From: Anthostomella pinea
Taxonomy: Eukaryota > Ascomycota > Sordariomycetes > Xylariales > Xylariaceae
Direction of reading: 5' to 3'
Assembly: GCA_963556695.1 (NCBI GenBank)
Contig: CAUWAG010000008.1
Coordinates: 1,550,001-1,614,000, forward strand
Length of the DNA: 64,000 nt
Below the pieces are notes generated by a model. The model made no database searches, was not told the origin of the DNA, and saw only the letters and a list, made by a program, of their open reading frames with translations. This document shows positions 24,406 to 38,400 of the stretch, piece by piece (within the stretch, counting starts at the first letter, position 1; each line of letters begins with the position of its first letter). The position numbers and the translations under genes are program-made.

Positions 24406-25363
24406 TTACAACTTGCTGTTGATGATGTCCACGACTATGCCACGGTCAGTTTTGCGTAGCGGAGAAATGGGTGGGGGTGGTTTGGGAGATACTCACATGC
24501 GGGCTTGAGACTGGCGCCACCGACCAAGAAGCCGTCGATGTCCTTCTCCTTGCTGAGTTCCTTGCAGTTCTTCTCGCTGACACTGCCACCGTACAGGATT
24601 CGGGTCTCGTCGGCGACAGACTGGCTGACGTTCTTGCTCAGCCACTCGCGGATGGAAGCGTGCACTTCCTGGGCCTGCTCGGTGGAGGCGACCTTGCCGG
24701 TACCAATGGCCCAGATGGGCTCGTAGGCGATGACGATCTTGCTCCAGTCTGAGATCTTGGCCTTGAGGGCAGCGAGCTGGCTGGCAATGACCTCGAGGGT
24801 CTTGCCGGCCTCGCGGACCTCCAAGCTCTCACCACAGCACCAGATGACGCTGACGCCGTTTTCGGTAGCGAACTTGGTCTTGGAGGCAACGGTCTCGTCG
24901 CTCTCGTTGAGGATGGTTCGTCGCTCGGAGTGACCCAGGATGGCCCAGTCGATGTTACTATCCTTCAGCTGGGATGCGGAGATCTCGCCGGTGAAAGCAC
25001 CATTAGCCTTGTCGAAGACGTTCTGGGCGGCCACACCGATCTCCTTCTTTACGTGTTCGCGGACGAGGAGCAGGTACAGGGCTGGCGGAGCAATGACGGT
25101 CTCTGGTTGTACACAGCTCGTGTCAGTCTTGGAGCTTGTACCGAGAAAGCGGGCAGCACGCTGCAGCTTACCAGTGTTGGGGTCCAAGTCGGCCTTGTTT
25201 AGGTTCTGGACAATATCCTTGATGGACGAGATAGTCCCGTTCCTACGAGTACATCAAGATCCAATCAGTCTCCCCTCTGCACTCTGTCTTTCCCGTGGAA
25301 AGCTTGTAGGTGGGAGAGAACGTACATCTTGAAGTTGCCTCCGACGAAGAACTTGCGTGCCAT
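24406..25363 (-). CDS. tpi1: Triosephosphate isomerase
   Basis: Four exons on the minus strand: 25363-25326, 25242-25172, 25102-24497, 24434-24406, giving 247 aa. It interconverts dihydroxyacetone phosphate and glyceraldehyde 3-phosphate in glycolysis. Catalytic residues are visible: Lys12 in GGNFKMNG, His94 in ILGHSERR, Glu164 in IAYEPIWAIGTGK, plus the phosphate-gripping loops ILYGGSV and VGGASL. Donors are GTACGT, GTAAGC and GTGAGT. The last exon encodes only FVDIINSKL, so the terminal codons would be lost in an intron-blind call. First and last junctions both split codons (AT/G and T/TC). The gene is complete and all active-site residues are intact. Confidence 0.97.
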
Positions 25364-26124
25364 CTTGAACAGCTGGTGTGACAAACGACTTGACTAGGGG
25401 AGGTTCGGAGGGTTGCTCTCGTATACAATTGTACCGTAAGGTAGGAAGAGGAAGCACAGTTGTTTTGTGGAAGAGTGTGAAGTACACAGAACTGACAGAG
25501 TCTGAGGTATAATAAGTGTCCGGGTAGCTCCAACAAGATGTTCGCCAGGAACCGGGCTATTGATTGACGAAATGGCGGGGTCCGTAGGTCACAGGAGGAG
25601 GAAGGAGCTGCTGTGAAAGACCCCGCCAAATGAGAGCATCGAGCATCGCCGCCCCGCTGCGCGAAAAAATATCGCCAGGAATTACCTCACACCCTCACAC
25701 CCTCACACCACTCTGAACTCCCGACAACACTTCACACTCATCACCCGCAGGCTTGGACTTGCTGAATAGGAGTCCCCAGCATCGATACACCAAGCCCCTT
25801 TGCGTCATATCATAGGTTGAATTCAAGCTCGTTACAACTTCACCTACTACATAAATGACTACCAGTCCATCTTCCATCCAGCTGCTACCAGTAGACCATT
25901 CCAGAGAAATTCGGTCATAACGCCAAACCGTCACAGGTCCTTTCCCCTCCAGACTACAATCAGAACACAAACAGCACTGGTACAGATGTCAATCCTCAGC
26001 ATCGTTGCGTCTTGAAATGCAAGAAGGACAACCCGCCCGAAAGATAACGCGCCAAGTGGAACTGAGAAAGGACACGACCTCTGTCCGCTAATGATAAGTT
26101 ACCCTACAGTACGAAGCATGTCCA
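25364..26124. other. Intergenic between TPI and the proline-rich gene
   Basis: About 760 bases upstream of TPI and downstream of the 26125-27903 gene. Contains a short CACACCCTCACACC microrepeat near 25690. Likely the TPI promoter; no gene supported. Confidence 0.55.
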
Positions 26125-27903
26125 CTACGGGTACGGCCTCCCTCGCCCAACCCGCGGGCTGAACGGATTCCTCTCTCTGCGGGGCAGGGGAACCTCGATA
26201 TACCGATGAGGTACTTCAAGATCACCGTATCGTCTCACGTACTCGCCGGGTCTCCGTTCGTCTCTGCTGCTGAACGTGTATGACGATGGCGACGGTGGGT
26301 CCTTGAGGAACGGGTCCTCATCCAGTAGGGAGCTGTGGCCGTGGTGCCCTCGAAGCACATAATCTCGTGGTCGACGAGCGTCTACATATCGATGCGATAT
26401 CTCATACTCGTCCTCGTCCTCGTCGTCCAGAGACAAGTGAGAAAACCGGGGTACATCATCGCCAAAGCCTCGTCGAACACCATGACGATAATGGAACTCC
26501 TCAGGATCAACCGACACCGGGCGCGCTCTGAGGAGTGGCTGTGGTGACTGTATGATGCGTGGTCTGAGATGTGTCGCACGCACCTCATCCGTCCTCTGGT
26601 CGCGTCTTCCTGCGAGGTAGGCGTCCTCCTTGGCTCTCTCGATGTCACTAGCCGGCGCCCTAGGAGGTGGAGGTGGTGGTGGAGGTGGAGACTGCGGTCC
26701 TGGCGTCACTGGAGTTTGGAAGACCCGAGGCCCATGGTTAGGGCTACGGTTATCATGGGCTCCATGGTGCCTTGGCGGGTTCACAACATAATATGTGCCC
26801 TTGTCTCCTCGCCGTTTGCTTGGGCTTCGAGCGTGGTGGTCCTTATGGTGCGTACGGCCTCGATGCCCATGCCTGTTCGACGACCCCGAAGATTGCAATG
26901 TGCTCGGTGTCATGATACCGCTCGACCCGCTCGATGATGAACTGTCCGAGGAGTCAGAGTCACTGTCTGAATCAGTGTGCTTTCCTCCCTTGCCCTTGCC
27001 ACCCCCCTTGCCCTTTCCTTTACCACCGGCTTGAACCATATGGACAGGAGTAACGCCGCCTACTGGCCGCAGCACGTTGGGCCGGAGTGGTGGAGGCCCA
27101 GTTCCTCTACCTCCGCCGGGCAATTGAGGGTTTGGATGCGGGTGGTTGGCTTGGTTTTGGTGCATGAAGAGCGACTTCCTCCTCTTGTTTTCCCAGAGCG
27201 CTGGTATGTGCACGTCCGGGCGGGGAACGCGCTTGAAAAAGGCTGTGAGGGAAATTCTCTCGAACACTCGCTTCTTGTGACGGCGACTCCCACCAGAGCT
27301 ATACCGTTTCCCCTTCGAGGTATGATGTCTTCGAGGCGGCGAGTAGTGACTCGCTCCTGTTATGACATATGGAGGGACGGCCTTGAGTTGATGATCAATT
27401 TGGGCAAGGACCCATTGATAGTTCATCAAGTCGGGGTCTCGGGCTGTGAGAAGCTCTAGCGCTTTCTCGATCTGACGCTGCAAAACGGGTTTCAGGGACT
27501 TCATCTTGTCTGAGATGGGTGCTTGATTTCTATCCAGTTCTCGAATCTGCCTTAAAATCTGTTGGCGAGACATACTTCGAACCTCGGTTCTGATGGCTTT
27601 GTCCCAACTAGGTTCTCGAAGTCGACCTTCGTCGTCATATTGATTTTGCTCTTTCATCTTCTCGAATCGGTATACAACATACTCCGTGAGCTGAGCCCGC
27701 ATGTCGGCTTCCGAGACGAGGTCCTGGCTCACATCCGATATTTGGACATGCGGTCCCATGCGCAAATCTACCGGAAGAATGTCCCGGGGCGGAGGAGGTG
27801 GTCCATGTCCTGGCGGGCCGACAGGTCGACCGTTGGGGGCCGGAGGGGGAGCCGAAGTGCAAGGACCACCCCTTCCATTGATGCGGATGAACGGCGGGTT
27901 CAT
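26125..27903 (-). CDS. Uncharacterised proline- and arginine-rich fungal protein
   Basis: A single uninterrupted frame on the minus strand, 592 aa from the ATG at 27903 (the frame opens 20 codons earlier but with no ATG). Residues about 15-45 are Pro/Gly-rich. Residues about 55-175 form a predicted helical region, EADMRAQLTEYVVYRFEKMK and QQILRQIRELDRN. A basic block follows (KRRHKK-type, then FERISLTAFFKRVPRPDVHI), then a Gly/Lys repeat KGKGKGGGKGKGG, a Ser/Asp run, a run of nine prolines and an Arg/Tyr-rich C-terminus (RRPGEYVRRYGDLEVPHRY). No known domain is recognised. The composition suggests a nuclear or RNA-associated scaffold, but that is only inference. Length and lack of stops make it a real gene. 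Confidence 0.75.
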   Translation of the reverse strand: MNPPFIRINGRGGPCTSAPPPAPNGRPVGPPGHGPPPPPRDILPVDLRMGPHVQISDVSQDLVSEADMRAQLTEYVVYRFEKMKEQNQYDDEGRLREPSWDKAIRTEVRSMSRQQILRQIRELDRNQAPISDKMKSLKPVLQRQIEKALELLTARDPDLMNYQWVLAQIDHQLKAVPPYVITGASHYSPPRRHHTSKGKRYSSGGSRRHKKRVFERISLTAFFKRVPRPDVHIPALWENKRRKSLFMHQNQANHPHPNPQLPGGGRGTGPPPLRPNVLRPVGGVTPVHMVQAGGKGKGKGGGKGKGGKHTDSDSDSDSSDSSSSSGSSGIMTPSTLQSSGSSNRHGHRGRTHHKDHHARSPSKRRGDKGTYYVVNPPRHHGAHDNRSPNHGPRVFQTPVTPGPQSPPPPPPPPPRAPASDIERAKEDAYLAGRRDQRTDEVRATHLRPRIIQSPQPLLRARPVSVDPEEFHYRHGVRRGFGDDVPRFSHLSLDDEDEDEYEISHRYVDARRPRDYVLRGHHGHSSLLDEDPFLKDPPSPSSYTFSSRDERRPGEYVRRYGDLEVPHRYIEVPLPRRERNPFSPRVGRGRPYP

Positions 27904-28808
27904 TGTTGCAGTGATGTGCAGACTTGAGGTTTCGTACCCTTCTGGCAAATGAGGTTGAGTCACAGGAGGGTGGATGTCTGCTTTCAGTTCTCGGGCGACT
28001 GGAGCTGTGAAGTGGAAATTCCAAATGATCAGGTGGGAGAGCGAGGTTTATGTGAACAACCACCGCCCGATTATCTCACCGCGCAGGCAGAAGAATACGT
28101 ACTCGAAGGTGAGGCGAGAACAAACCCTCCTTTTCACAAGAGGGTGTGGACGGGGTTGGACCCCCGTACTTATCAAATGAAGTGGGGCTATCAATGTCCA
28201 GGAGGCGCGCCGCGTAGCCTCAAGACACAAGGTTGTGTATATCCATGCTCAACGAAGAAGCCTTACACCACACCATAACCCGAAGCCAGAGATGGTTTGC
28301 CTCCGTTCCAACGCCCTCGGGTCGGATAGCAGCTGCCGACTGGATGTCACCACTCGGGAGTTAGACTGAAGCTTTGTGGTCAGTCAGGACAGCGCGTCTA
28401 GATCGACATGCATCACTCATTATCGGGAGGCGGTCCCATGATGTCTGAGCAGAACGCAGCAAAGCATTCCTCCTTGCGAGGCCCTTGGTGAGTTGCCTTG
28501 TTGTCCATCAAGTTGCACAACAGCATACCTCTCTGTTGCCTCGTTTCCTGTGCCGAGTATGGACCCCAGCTGTGCCGAGAGTTGGAGAAGGCTGCGGGCG
28601 CTTACTGCAAACCATGGCGAACCACCAAGGCAAACATCTGCCTGCCGAGCCTGACCAAGATCGCCTCATGGAAAGCGCAGAAGTCGTAAGGTCTACTACA
28701 GACAGGGCGTAGCCGTGGCTGCTTAGCCCCCTCACTTTCGTCATTATATTGCAGTCTTCATGCAGTCTTGTGCACGAAGGGGCAGTCTCCAATGACAGCA
28801 ACTGCGAA

Positions 28809-28852
28809 CCCAGGCGTGCTCGATGCAGCACCCAGGCGTGCTCGCTGCAGCA
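28809..28852. repeat. 22-bp tandem duplication
   Basis: Two adjacent copies beginning CCCAGGCGTGCTCG and ending TGCAGCA, differing at one base (A versus C at the 15th position). The following CCCA begins a third, truncated copy. No gene overlaps it. Confidence 0.85.
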
Positions 28853-31800
28853 CCCAATTGCGTCTGGCATTTCAGCAATATCATGTGTGCAGGGTTCGAA
28901 TCCATCATACGAATCTGTCGCTCGGTGTAAAGGTCAATCACTTGATCAGGCTCTGGTGCATGTTTGTGAGGAGACTCCATAGGTGCCCTGCGCTTTCCGT
29001 TGTGTCGATTTGTACAAAAAGGACACATCGAGGTGTGGAAGCGAAATTCAGCTACGTCACAAAAGCTGAAACTCAGCTGGCCATTTCTTGAAGCGGTACC
29101 GAGCTCTCTTCAGCCGGGCGTCGTGTACTGCTGACGGTAACGCATCTCGGTACGCACCAGACCCATGTCAAGCCAGATATCGAGGTAGGAGGTTAACAAT
29201 GCTGCTCTGAAATGGGGCAAGGTAACCGTCGCAGTCCGGTCACCTCTCACCAGACTGGGGATGGTTTTGTTTCAAATCGTTGATCGGCTGGGTCTCACCG
29301 TCCATTCGTGATATATCAAGCCAAATGTTGCGAACCGGTCTTGTTGCCTCACAGTCAACGCTTGTCAATCCGTAATCGGGCATGAGGCCATGCTTTGCCC
29401 CTTCCTAGTCTCCAACCCTTTATCTCATATATCATCGGATGATTAATGATTCTGCTTCGAGCATCTGCCGAGGGCTTGTGTACACCTTAAATCAGATCAA
29501 GTTTCCTCTGACAGCATTCGCAGTTTCGAGGTCGCCGACCCACGTTGCCTCTCGTTTCCCGGGCGGATGGTCGACATAAGCCGAGAGTGCGCCCACGAGA
29601 AGGAGAAGCAAGACATTGGGCAGAGATGCTTGATTGGCATGCATGCCCATACGCGCACGCTGCTTCCTCTCGCTGATACGTACACACCGTTGCAATGTAC
29701 GCACGGCATAGCAGAGCCGCACGTGGCAAAGCGATGCCAACAAGCCGGGCGATCTGTTGCCCTGTCATTAGTTTGCGATCCTGAATCTCTTCAGACTGAC
29801 GACCGCGGGAAGTAATCCAAGCATACGCGTGTCTCGACCGGTCCGTTCCACTCTTGTCGCGGCGGGTAATCACTGGTGTGGCTCCTTGCCGTCGTCTGTT
29901 CCGGTCGTCTATTGCCGTCTTGCTTGCGGGTTGCCCCTTCTTGGCACTGCCAACTGTTCTTGAGCTCGACTCGTAGAGTCAAGCAAACTTCCTTACAAGC
30001 GGCCGTCAGCTCGAACTCCCTGTGGTTTGTCTCTTCTCCTCTTCTCCTCGCCTTTTCATCCGCGGATACTCCTGCGTGGGGGGCGCGGGATGTCCGCCTG
30101 AGCCTCGGGGTATGACATTGTTTCACAGAAAGCACTCCACACCGTTGACAGTAAACGGTCTGATGCGGCCGACTACTCCTGCGTCGTGTACTCGGAGAAT
30201 TTATTAAGACCCTCAGCGATCAGGGGGTCAACTGACCGAACATATGCCAGCACCCGGTCCGCTAACAACAATATACCTGATGAAGCTCCAGCGCCGTGTA
30301 GCGATACGCAGCAGCTACCTAATGCGCTGTCGATCGCCCCTTGGTATATGGTCCGGGTATACCTGTCGATCAGGGGATAAACCCCGGAACGGACCATCGT
30401 CAACCCGCGTGTGACAAGATCGAGAAACTGCCCGACGGCCTAGCACCTAGCCGCTAGACATTGCCGTGGCAGTGGGTTCGGGAGGCCTTATCTGTCATGG
30501 GCAGTTGCTGCCGTTGTGGGTGGCGGCACGAAGATGGGGTGGGAGAGTTACCATGGTCGGTATGCTGCCGCGTCCTGTCACTATCAGAGTCCGACTTCGC
30601 TGTACGTCTCTGACCAGTTGCGTATATACTAGGTAAGACTTTCGTCCAACCTTGACACCAACACTCACTGCTCGATCTGGTCAGACATTCGATATCACAG
30701 ACTACGTATGTCAGCACAGCATCGTCACTAATTTGTGCGGGTATCGACTTAGTAGTACGGTACGGCGTATCACGCAAGAACTCAATCCCGGACTCGTGAC
30801 CAGAGGAACAGATGCTGGGACCCATCAGCTCCTGCGAATCCTTAAGGGTCTTGCGAGCAAACAGAGTAGCGGTGACGCCCGAGGTGCACAACACGACACG
30901 ACCGATGGCTACTGACTGAAGTTTTCTGTTTGTTTGCTATCGGTGTCGCGTGCGAAGGAGTCGGCCGATCGGGCCTGCGAACCGGCATCTCTCGCGGTGA
31001 TGGTTCTCGGTGAGCTCATGTGTCCTGATTCGTGGATCGATCCGTACCGACCGATACCGCCCTTGTGGTACGGGCTGACTGGTGTTTGATGGATGCCATC
31101 AGACTGTTCGATAATCAGACTCCTGCTGGCCACTGACGCCTCCTCTTGTGCGAGGCTGCAAGTCAGGCTGGTGCTCGTGTAGCTGGCTGTGAACGATGAT
31201 GCCGATCTTGGCATCGCACAGGCAAGGATCAGCCGGTAAGAAATAGGTTGCATGCATCCTACTGATGGTACATAGTGCTCGGAGATTTTTATTCAGGACA
31301 ATTTGCGTGAGACAGCAGTTGCTGCCGTCGCACGTGGCAGCTGACATGCTGCTACCTAAAGTACCTACCTTAGTGTGTGTGTGGTTGTGTCCCTCTCTCC
31401 GGAAGGACTACGCATAGCTCCGCAGGAGGCTAGTCAGCCGTATAACACGCCTCGTGGTTAGTGCCAGGAAATGTCCTAATGGTGGAACGTCCAGGGCTGG
31501 ATTCCGCACGCGATGTCTTATTGTTGGCCACGGTGCTCGCGTTGTGTGTCTACCTACTGAGCGCTAGTTTTCCAACAGTGGGATCCTGAGGGCGATGACA
31601 CCAAAGCTCGCAGCTGCGAACTGCCGTTACTCGAGTGCCTCCAAAGGTGATATTGAGGGTGTTCTTTGGGTCTTGATGGAGCCACAGCTCCAACCACATG
31701 TGCTGGTTTGCTGCCCTGCTGCTGGTGAAAAATGCAGGGAAGTCCCACCAAGCAAACTCGACTGCGGTGAACAGCTTGTAGTCACAAGTAAACCGCCATC

Positions 31801-32292
31801 AGTCTTTTATGATGATTCATCAAGTCGGGTACCCATCCACTAAGTTACGCAGCTCCCGTCTGACACGTCGTAACTTATAAGCCACGCCTCGAGCAAGTCG
31901 CACGAGAATACATAGTCAGATACGCCATCAAGTAAGACAGCAAGCTCCAGGCGCGCCTGTTGCACCTACGTATGCTCTCGATAGTCCGAAGAGGCGCACA
32001 TTTCATTCTCTCGCTCGCCGAGATCTGGGGAATCATTTAGGTAAGTAGGTATGTTATGTTGAATAGTGGCTGGCAGGCATGGGCATGGGCGTGGTGGACG
32101 CGTCATCTTGACCCCTTGGGTTTGCATGCAAGGGTCTTACTGATGCCCCTTTGTAAGTTGTGGTTTGGGTCCTTGACTGTGTCTGTGGATGGACGAATCG
32201 GCTCATGCCTCATGCCTGGTATGTATAATGGGAAGTTAGGTACGTCGCTGGGGTTTGTTTGATGGTTGTTGAGTAGTAGTAATTAGTTGTCT

Positions 32293-32334
32293 TTGAACTG
32301 GGGTTCTGTGGAGTTGAACTGGGGTTCTGTGGAG
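32293..32334. repeat. 21-bp exact tandem duplication
   Basis: Two identical head-to-tail copies of a 21-mer beginning TTGAACTGGGGTTC and ending TGTGGAG. It lies in non-coding DNA and looks like a recent replication-slippage event. Confidence 0.85.
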
Positions 32335-34073
32335 TGGGAAGATGGGAATATGGGAGGATGTTGTGGGCTTGCGTGTTGGTTGTTTCGAACGCGAAATCTT
32401 GAGTGTGAAAAGGAGTAGGGGATCAGACCTGTATTACACGAGACAGGCGACGAGGTCTAAGACTGAGCAAGGGTATTGTGGTCAGCTTTTGACGGTGGTA
32501 GGGGCGTATCATGGCCAGGTATCAGCCAAGATCTAGATCCAGACCCAGGCCTGAAGCCAAAGTCAACGTCCTCGTTGCAGACCCGAGCTTTCCAATATTG
32601 ATCTCGTACATTTGCTGAGAACCTCGTCCTGCCAGGATATCCTGGGAGCTTATTACCAGGTTGATCGGCCCGCTCTACGAGTCTCAGGACTTATACCCGG
32701 ATCTAGAGTGCCCATGACGCCCCCTCCCCCCCGGCGTGATCTAGAACATGAAGAACCAGGCTGTAATTTCTCAAGTGGCTGAGGTAGGTCTATGATGCGA
32801 GCAAGCGGTTCTTCCGGGGGATGGTTACAATCGTCTCACGAGCATCCCACGATGGCTTCGGTGCTGACAACCCTTAGTTGTCGATGCCACACTCTTCCGT
32901 GTCGACGTAGGCAGCCAAAATGGCTACCTACGTTTCTTACAGACGAACTCTGAGGAAGTTGGTGAGCTCACTCATTATACTCTTGGGATGTAGTTGAAAG
33001 GCGCCCTTTTCGGCGGTGTTAGGTTTGGGTTCGAGTCTCGAGCTTAGTACTGAGCTTTTGGTCTTTTTTTCCTTAGGGTCCTCTAAGACCCAAATATAAT
33101 GAATTTTAAAAATCAAACTAATCTTTCCATATGAAACCCTGAGTTTATATCATCTCTCACAACATCACCATCAAACCGTAAGCAAGTCTCGCGCGTCGCA
33201 GACCACACCAATCTCACAAGCCAGCTAACAACAGCAAAACGACCTAGGGAACCGATAACAGCCCAGAAACTCACACCGGACCTCATATGATCTATCTGCC
33301 GCGCATGTACGTATGCACGATGCAGATCCAAACCCACTCCTTACGAGAGACCCGGCCCGAGAGCGTGGTAGGAGCGATCTACATAGATTGCAGTACGCAT
33401 TGTAGCCCACTTCCCGATCGTCGAGGTTAGCGATCCAAAAGTGAACCCCTGTGATGGCATATGGGGGCCCGATGGCGAAGTTGGGGCCGCAGGTCAAGAG
33501 CTTGGGGAACTCTTGTCCGTGTTTGCCAGCTTGGCTAGTCTGACTCCCTTGGCAATTTCGTGGTCGTCGGGTGCTCTCGTTATTTTGACGTGTGTTGGAA
33601 CAGGCTTGAACGATCAATCATAATACTCGAGTATGGGGTCAAGGTCATGATGTTGCTGATGGTTGGATTGGGAGGTCTAGCTGGACCTGAAGGTCTGGCT
33701 AAGTGACCTCGCAATCCGGTATCTAATCACTTATCTAATCATACATGTGGGTCCTGGTATAGATGGTTTGCAGGCTGGAATCGCATGGATCCAACAACGT
33801 GACTACTTACTCAACAGGTGACAAGTATAGCACGAGATGAGTTCACAAGGAATGTAGGTAGTCTCGTGAAGTATGCTTCATTACTAGTTGCACACATTAC
33901 AGTTCTTGACCATCCATGTATCTATGATAAGACCTGCCTTTCGGCATACATACAAGAGGATCAGATCATCTATAGTCTCGTCAAGGCACACGAGTGAAAT
34001 GTGACCATCATCTACGGGATGTTGCAACCAGCTGTCTCTCCGTCGTAACCATCATGAATACATCGTCCATAGC

Positions 34074-35405
<1,332 letters not shown>

Positions 35406-38400
35406 CTTGAGAGGTATGTGATGGATAACGAGAGTAGATCTGAAGCTGAGTTGTCGACGGGAGCGGAAACCTCTCTGACGATGTGCTTCTTGGATGGGGA
35501 TGGAGAGAGAGAAGGCAAGACGACATTTGACGGGAAAGACACGGCCTTTTTATAACACGTCAAGCTCTGGGATGAAGTCTATGGGATGGCTACCATGGTC
35601 AACTGCGAGGCCATAACATCGAATGCAACTCGCCATGGCTGGTCTTACCAGGATCGATAGTTATGCCACGAACGGCGGACTTGCGGGTTTCCCAGTCAGG
35701 GTATAAGGCTTCAGACCTGGAGAGATACGGTGTGGCTTGGCAAAGAGCTTCTCGAGAGCCGAGCACTGGAGGAGAAGTCGTCGTGGAGGTGTTTCAGTGG
35801 CCGGGCAATCCGATGATAGGGCCTTCCCGCTCTTTGCATCTTTGCATGTAGCGCCACTTCCCGCAACGGGGTTCATGTCGGCAGGATGGAGCTTCCCATT
35901 CGCCAGCTAGTGAGCGTGTTCTCGCTTGTCACGGAAGTCGTGAGCCCTGCCCCTTGCACCTTGCACCTTGCACCGTGCCCCAACGGTCCTGCTTCTCTAC
36001 TGTGCATGTGCAGGCAGCAGGCAGTAGGCAGTACATAGGCAGGGGCCATGGTGTCAGTGTGCCCGGGGTGCAGTAGTGGTGCGGATCGGCAGGCACTCGG
36101 ATCTAATCAGATGCCCTGAAATGAGCTGCACCGTCTGCAGGACCAATAGCGCAGTCGGACTATAGGGCCAACATTGAAGCTTCGGGTCGACGTGCAGTCG
36201 AAGCGTAGAATGGTGGCCGCTTGGCGGTTGCCAAGCTATGATCAACCTCAAGCTGCTCGCGTCCTTCCTCATGCGGTACTGTTCCCCTTGATGTCGAGCA
36301 TCAGACGCCAGGGCTCACCACCTCCCTCCCACCACCCTCCTCCGACCAAGCTTTACTGATCGGGGGCGTTGATCGCTCATATGCCCGAGATTCGATGGCC
36401 TTGAGCCCCGTATGCAGCGATGACAGCGCCGAGGACAGCCCAGTACGCAACGCCAAGCTCTGGGCACGAGGTAATGTGACGGTTCCAATGCATTGCCTGG
36501 CATTGCGGCTACCGCACGTATCGGCGAATTGAGCGGTGGTCTATCAAGCCCATGCAATAGAACGCATTGGCATCGATTACCACCAGACTCATAAAGTACA
36601 ACGGTCAGGCCAAGTGGTGATGACGATGGATGTCGTGGGAGGGGAATGCTGCAGTGGATAGTCATCAGGGGTGGCTTCGGGGTGGCTGCATCTTTTCATC
36701 AAGCTTATCTCAGCCCCCACACAACTTTTGAACTTCCCCGGCATCCACACCTTGTGCTCGACCACCTCCATCCCGCTCCATCCCTACCATACATATAATC
36801 CCTATGATCTATCATTTGCTGGCCTGTCTCGCCTGTTCGCCTGATCGTCTGCACCCCGGCATTCACGATGCCAAGTACCGGCGCTATTGCCCCTCCGCGA
36901 CCTGATATAGTCGTGAGCCCCATATTAGATAGGGGGAAATCCTCTGCTTGGCTACAAGCTCGCAAGGTCCCGCCACATTCACGACTTCATATCGCGATAT
37001 CGCTCCACGACTGTCGAGTGCCAAGAAAGGCTGTCGGCCAGCCATACTCGCAGCAGAAGGACGAACTATCGCAGCCTTGGGGGTCGAGCTTGTACGGCCG
37101 TACCCCGGAGAGCGCGGGCCTCTGGCCTTTGTCAACCCGGTCATACCCCAGGTAGTGAGCTGCTGAGATCTGCTTCAAGGGTCACGGCGCCGTAGTCACT
37201 GCCCGTCAGCGGCGGCGCCTGTGGCGCTTGGTAAGCGAGATCTATCATATTCCCCATATATGATCTCCAGCTCAATCGAAACTTACCTTCCTTCTACAGA
37301 AACCCGGCTTCGTGTCGTACGACCGTCTTCCCGGAGCTGTCCCATGTCGCCTCACTCAATGGCTGATATACAGCATCAGCTCGCGCACCCCGCGACTTTG
37401 CCAAGAGGCGCGCAGCTAGGTCGTGGATATTAAGTCCTAATGAAGTAGGACCAACACAACATGTGGACTCTCAGCTGTTGTTCTCCCGCATGGTTCCCGC
37501 TTCTTCACATGTCTGCGCCGGGCTGAGGCTCTCGAGTTACGAATGCTACGGTCGTATTCGGCCTTTAGTCCATCAGTAGAAAGTGCTGCCGGGATGGCTA
37601 GCCATTTATGCTCCGCTTTGCATCTCTCGCAATTGTGGCATGGTATACCAATTACTGCCATTTTCAGGCATCCTGAGATCGAGTAACGCTTGACCCGACT
37701 GTCGATATCTGCGTGCAGACTACATGGGCGGCAGTATGTCGATCAAGGTCTGTTTTCATCATCGGTGCTCATGGCCACTCAACAGGCTCACTTCACTTGA
37801 ACCGAGCTGTTACCGTTTGGAAGTGTGCAGAATTTCACAACATTCGACGAGGTAGTTATTGGGAGTAGGGAGTACTACTTTAATCTACGATGGAACCCAA
37901 TAAGATGTGCTTCTGGTTCGATCTTATCTCCCCTCATGCCGGTAGTTATGCCACCAACAAGATGAGTTCAGATCCGTTTGCATTCGTTGCTAACGTTGTG
38001 TACCAGGATACATACATTGAGATGCATTAGCATCGAAAGTTCTGACTTCTCTATCCTTGAAGCTCGGTAACGACTCTCTCTCGGTGTCTGCACCATACAT
38101 GAGCTCATACAATATGCTTGCTACCCACGACCTGGGACTGCATCAAGCTCCCTATGACTCGTTCTAGTTGCTACCTGAGCCGACACAAGTGACAGGAACC
38201 ATGCTGATGTCCTGATCTCTCACACCCAGAGCTTCGTACTCCGACGACCGATTCGACAATTATCCGCGCGGCTGATGTTGGAGAGGCATAACACCGTCGA
38301 GGTTTGCTAGGTACCCCTTGGGATGCCGTGAGGTATCGTTCTTCTTGGTAATGTTAAATTTGACTCTATCCTCCTCTAATGGAATTTCGGAAGGAAATCT

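Larger units (their letters stand above)
27904..34073. other. Gene-poor interval with small tandem duplications
   Basis: About 6.2 kb without a gene I can support. Short ORFs on all frames lack motifs and overlap each other. Two local tandem duplications are visible: 28809-28852 (22-bp unit, two copies, one mismatch) and 32293-32334 (21-bp unit, two exact copies). At 33030-33045 a GGTTCGAGTCTC string resembles a Pol III B box but no partner box or cloverleaf is convincing. The left end includes the upstream region of the proline-rich gene; the right end is downstream of the subtilisin gene. Confidence 0.5.

Noticed and set aside
28890..28902. GGTTCGAATCC string resembling a tRNA B box (+)
   Set aside because: No A box at proper spacing, and the T-arm and acceptor stem do not pair.
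33113..33617. Minus-strand ORFs of 74 and 130 codons
   Set aside because: The stretch GPNFAIGPPYAITGVHFWIA looks protein-like, but no start context, exon partner or family could be identified.
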